Positions 30,295 through 32,604 of a stretch of 32,604 nt of DNA are shown in pieces. Below the pieces are notes generated by a model. The model had not been told where the DNA came from and did not search any database. It saw only the letters and a list, made by a program, of their open reading frames with translations. Position 1 is the first letter of the stretch, and each line of letters starts with the position of its first letter. Origin of the DNA: Chara braunii (Eukaryota; Streptophyta; Charophyceae; Charales; Characeae); NCBI GenBank assembly GCA_003427395.1, contig BFEA01000600.1:883555-916158 (forward strand). Reading direction: 5' to 3'. The translations under genes were made by a program, and so were the position numbers.

Positions 30295-30611
30295 CAGCGT
30301 ACGAGAAACGCCCTCGGCTGGTCCACCTCTGCGATTGCAGTTGATCAACTTTCGTATTGTGGACTGGTAGCTCGGCGGGGATATGCCCACCGAAGGGAGG
30401 TGATAGCTCCCGTAAGGTGGAGGTAAGTCGTACCTCGCGTAAGCCCTATCCTGTCGTAGGGGCTCGCGAGAGGTATGGCTGCCGCACTCGGCTGGAGCGG
30501 CTTGCAGAAGCTCCATGTGTATTCGCGACGAGGAAATGAAACAACTCCTGCGTGACGTGGCCGGGAGGGTCCCGCCCTGCCTTGAGCGGTGCCGGACTGA
30601 TGCGCCCGACA
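30295..30611 (+). mobile_element. Diverged fragment of a related LTR (3' end)
   Basis: It is colinear with the last ~340 bp of the retrotransposon LTRs (10038-10380), by eye roughly 70% identical. Shared blocks include GCTGGTCCACCTCTGCGATT, GCTGGAGCGGC and CTCCTGCGTGA, and it ends GCCCGACA like the LTR. No PBS follows, so it is a solo or truncated LTR from a sister family. Confidence 0.75.
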
Positions 30612-30733
30612 ACGGAGACACAAGACAAGACACAACGTACACTACAACATACAGCGACCGTGCAGAACAATACAGTCACCGCCTTTGCTCACTCGATGGG
30701 TTGCCAACAATAGTTGGTCACCTACGTTACCTG

Positions 30734-30798
30734 ATCGGATGTCCGGGACCCCCCTGACCGTCCGGGACTGTCCGATCGGACAACCGACCGGTTGTCCG
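30734..30798. other. Palindrome cluster
   Basis: GATCGGA pairs with TCCGATC around two GTCCGGGAC copies. CGGACAACC-GACC-GGTTGTCCG (30777-30798) is a perfect 9-bp stem. This is a candidate foldback or mobile element end. Confidence 0.7.
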
Positions 30799-30916
30799 CC
30801 GAGGACCCTACGTCTGATCACGAAAATAAAATTATGGGGATCCTTGGGTGTCGTAAGGGTGGATTGTGGGGACGAGGGCGCCGACGGGAAGATTTATTGG
30901 AGGCCGGTAGGACCTC

Positions 30917-31489
30917 CAAAAACGAAAAACAAAACGGTCTAATCTGGGTCGTCAGATCTGCGAGATAAACGACCCAGATTGGGTTATTTTAAAATTCGAA
31001 AATGGGGGCCCTGGTGTTTTCCCCCGTGCTCGGTGTTGCCATTGCCGAGCTTCGACGTCGACGACCACAACCCCACACGCCATCGCCTGCCCACGCCAGG
31101 TGAGCGACAAAAACGAAAAACAAAACGGTCTAATCTGGGTCGTCAGATCTGCGAGATAAACGACCCAGATTGGGTTATTTTAAAATTCGAAAATGGGGGC
31201 CCTGGTGTTTTCCCCCGTGCTCGGTGTTGCCATTGCCGAGCTTCGACGTCGACGACCACAACCCCACACGCCATCGCCTGCCCACGCCAGGTGAGCGACA
31301 AAAACGAAAAACAAAACGGTCTAATCTGGGTCGTCAGATCTGCGAGATAAACGACCCAGATTGGGTTATTTTAAAATTCGAAAATGGGGGCCCTGGTGTT
31401 TTTCCCCGTGCTCGGTGTTGCCATTGCCGAGCTTCGACGTCGACGACCACAACCCCACACGCCATCGCCTGCCCACGCCAGGTGAGCGA
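30917..31489. repeat. Three tandem 191-bp repeats
   Basis: Units 30917-31107, 31108-31298 and 31299-31489 are almost identical (one C/T change near 31402). Each contains a perfect 12-bp inverted repeat, AATCTGGGTCGT with ACGACCCAGATT, separated by 16 nt. Each ends in CGCCAG/GTGAGCG, a good 5' splice donor consensus. The period is not a multiple of three, so the frames that cross it are not coding repeats. Confidence 0.93.
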
Positions 31490-32040
31490 CCTTCCCTTCG
31501 TCCACCTCCTCCCTCCTTCTCCCCCTCCTCTTCCTCGTCCTCCTTCCGCTTCTCCTATCTTCCTCCTGCCGCTTCTCTCTTGGTCCTCCTCCTTTTCGTC
31601 TTGTTCCTTCTCGTCGTCCTCCTCATTGTCGCCGTCGTCCTTCTCCTCCTCCACCTCCTCGTCCTGTTTCTCCTCCTCCTCCTCCTCCTCTTCTTCCTCC
31701 TCCTCCGTCGCCGTGACCTCCTCTTCCTCCACCTCCTCCTCCTCCTCCTCCTCCATTATCGGGCCCTCCTCTTCTTCCTCCTCCTCCTCCTCATTGTCCT
31801 CCTCGTCGTCCTCCTCATTGTCCTCCTCGTCGTCCTCCTCATTGTCGTCCTCCTCCTCCTCCTCCTCCTTTGTCGTCGTCCTCTTCGTCTTCCTCCTCGT
31901 CCTTCTCCATCGCCACGGCCTCCTCCTCCCCCGCTTCTTCTTTTTCCTCCTCGTCCCGCCAGTCCCTGTCCCCCTACTCGTTGTTCTCGGCCCCATCATC
32001 ACTGATTCGATAACGGCCTCCTCCTCCCCCGTTTTTTTTT
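31490..32040. repeat. Polypyrimidine / (TCC)n tract
   Basis: About 550 bp is almost purely pyrimidine on the plus strand, rich in TCC, with a 24-bp sub-repeat of TCCTCCTCATTG type repeated near 31795-31850. The Ser-rich plus-strand frame and Glu-rich minus-strand frame (31334-32068) follow from the repeat. Such tracts can form triplex (H-DNA). Confidence 0.9.
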
Positions 32041-32062
32041 TCTTTTCTTTTTTGGTCCGATC

Positions 32063-32110
32063 AATCAATCAATCAGTTAATCAATCGATCAATTAATTGA
32101 TCGATCGAAA
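32063..32110. repeat. AATC/GATC-type simple repeat
   Basis: The ATCAATCAATCAATC run passes into AATTAATTGATCGATCG, which is partly palindromic. It is the same motif as the AATC tracts at the other end of the window. Confidence 0.85.
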
Positions 32111-32490
32111 ATCCCATTGAATCTATTGATTCGATAGGATCTTGATCACTACATATGTAACTATCCCTAATTTCCTGCCTGTGACAAGCCGGGCCCTCCG
32201 ATTTTTTGCTGCACGACGGTCCCGATTGTCGGCTGATCGTTTTTCTTAGAAGTTGAAACGTCGCCAGGGCCAGTACCGGTTCCGCATGCCAGTGCCGGCA
32301 CCACGCTTGGTACCGGGCCCGCTCACCGGAGCCGGTACCACCACACAAGGTACTGGCCCTCGCTCTAGCACCGGTACTGTCGGACGTTGCCGGCCCAGCG
32401 CCAGGCGGCCACAGGTAACAAACTTTTCCGATTTCGGGAGGAGGTGCGGGAGAAACCCCGTGGCCCAACGCCACACCTGCCCTCCAATCG
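32111..32490. other. Non-coding stretch with GGTACC/ACCGGT-rich segment
   Basis: At 32270-32380 short words of the type GTACCGG, GCCGGTACC and GCACCGGTAC recur in both orientations. No gene is recognised. Confidence 0.5.
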
Positions 32491-32604
32491 ACTTTCGACT
32501 TTTCATACCTAGGCTGCAGCGCTCGACGCCGACTGACTTCTACCGACTTTCGACTTTTCATACCTACATAGGCTGCAGCGCTCGACGCCGACTGACTTCT
32601 ACCG
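32491..32604. repeat. Tandem duplication, 55 and 59 bp
   Basis: Units 32491-32545 and 32546-32604 both start ACTTTCGACTTTTCATACCT and end GACTTCTACCG. The second has four extra bases (CATA). The array may continue beyond the window. Confidence 0.93.

Noticed and set aside
31334-32068. 244-residue Glu-rich minus-strand frame and Ser-rich plus-strand frame
   Set aside because: They are produced by the TCC repeat; composition is explained by low complexity and the frame crosses the 191-bp repeats whose period is not a multiple of three.
1-32604. CRISPR arrays, rRNA genes, intact tRNA genes
   Set aside because: None seen: the regularly spaced arrays here (27.2-27.9 kb and 28.3-28.9 kb) have variable spacing or diverged units in a eukaryotic repeat context, and the tRNA-like segments do not fold fully.

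Overview
The window looks like repeat-dense nuclear DNA of a eukaryote, most probably a streptophyte (plant or charophyte-type alga). The reasons are a Ty3/gypsy-type LTR retrotransposon whose primer-binding site matches the 3' end of a plant-type tRNA-Asp, long microsatellites, and no cellular gene I can recognise. From memory only, the RT/RNase H wording resembles retroelement proteins of charophytes such as Chara; I could not check this.

Layout. 1-884: compound (GT)n/(AATC)n microsatellites in a higher-order repeat. 885-1843: unique-looking sequence without a recognisable gene. 1844-3090: a ~620 bp tandem duplication that spans the left junction of the retrotransposon. 2523-26612: one very large LTR retrotransposon (about 24.1 kb as assembled). 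Its 5' LTR is 2523-10380, its internal region 10381-19449 and its 3' LTR 19450-26612. The LTRs start TGTCGG and end (C/T)CGACA, are about 7.16 kb in the clean copy, and are followed after 2 nt by a 19-nt tRNA-Asp PBS. 26613-30294: non-coding sequence with two repeat arrays, one of them a set of nine hairpins with different but self-complementary stems. 30295-30611: a diverged fragment of a related LTR 3' end. 30917-31489: three 191-bp tandem repeats. 31490-32040: a polypyrimidine/TCC tract. 32060-32604: simple repeats and a 55/59-bp tandem duplication.

The retrotransposon encodes, in order, Gag (10703), zinc knuckle and aspartic protease (to 13114), linker, reverse transcriptase, RNase H and integrase (to 16870). 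Downstream of pol, in the env position, lies a second Gag-like protein (17062-18036) that aligns with Gag without gaps over the conserved core and has its own (damaged) zinc knuckle; a good splice acceptor lies just upstream. The pol reading frame is broken by several stops and at least four frameshifts, so this copy is dead, though nearly every catalytic residue is still visible. The 3' non-coding part (18036-19449) is dense in hairpins and holds two tRNA-derived segments.

The LTRs are unusual. Each has an upstream TATA box behind a doubled 46-bp element, and a second TATA box about 160 bp before a 190-codon ORF. Two diverged copies of that region differ about 6% upstream of the ORF but under 2% inside it, mostly at synonymous sites, which points to a real LTR-encoded protein. 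A second ORF follows it.

Assembly warning: about 3.65 kb of the two LTRs is letter-identical, including three N's at the same places, while both sides differ by a few percent. The left LTR also holds a 692-bp duplication joined at an N. These parts are probably consensus sequence used twice, so LTR age and left-LTR length should not be taken from them.
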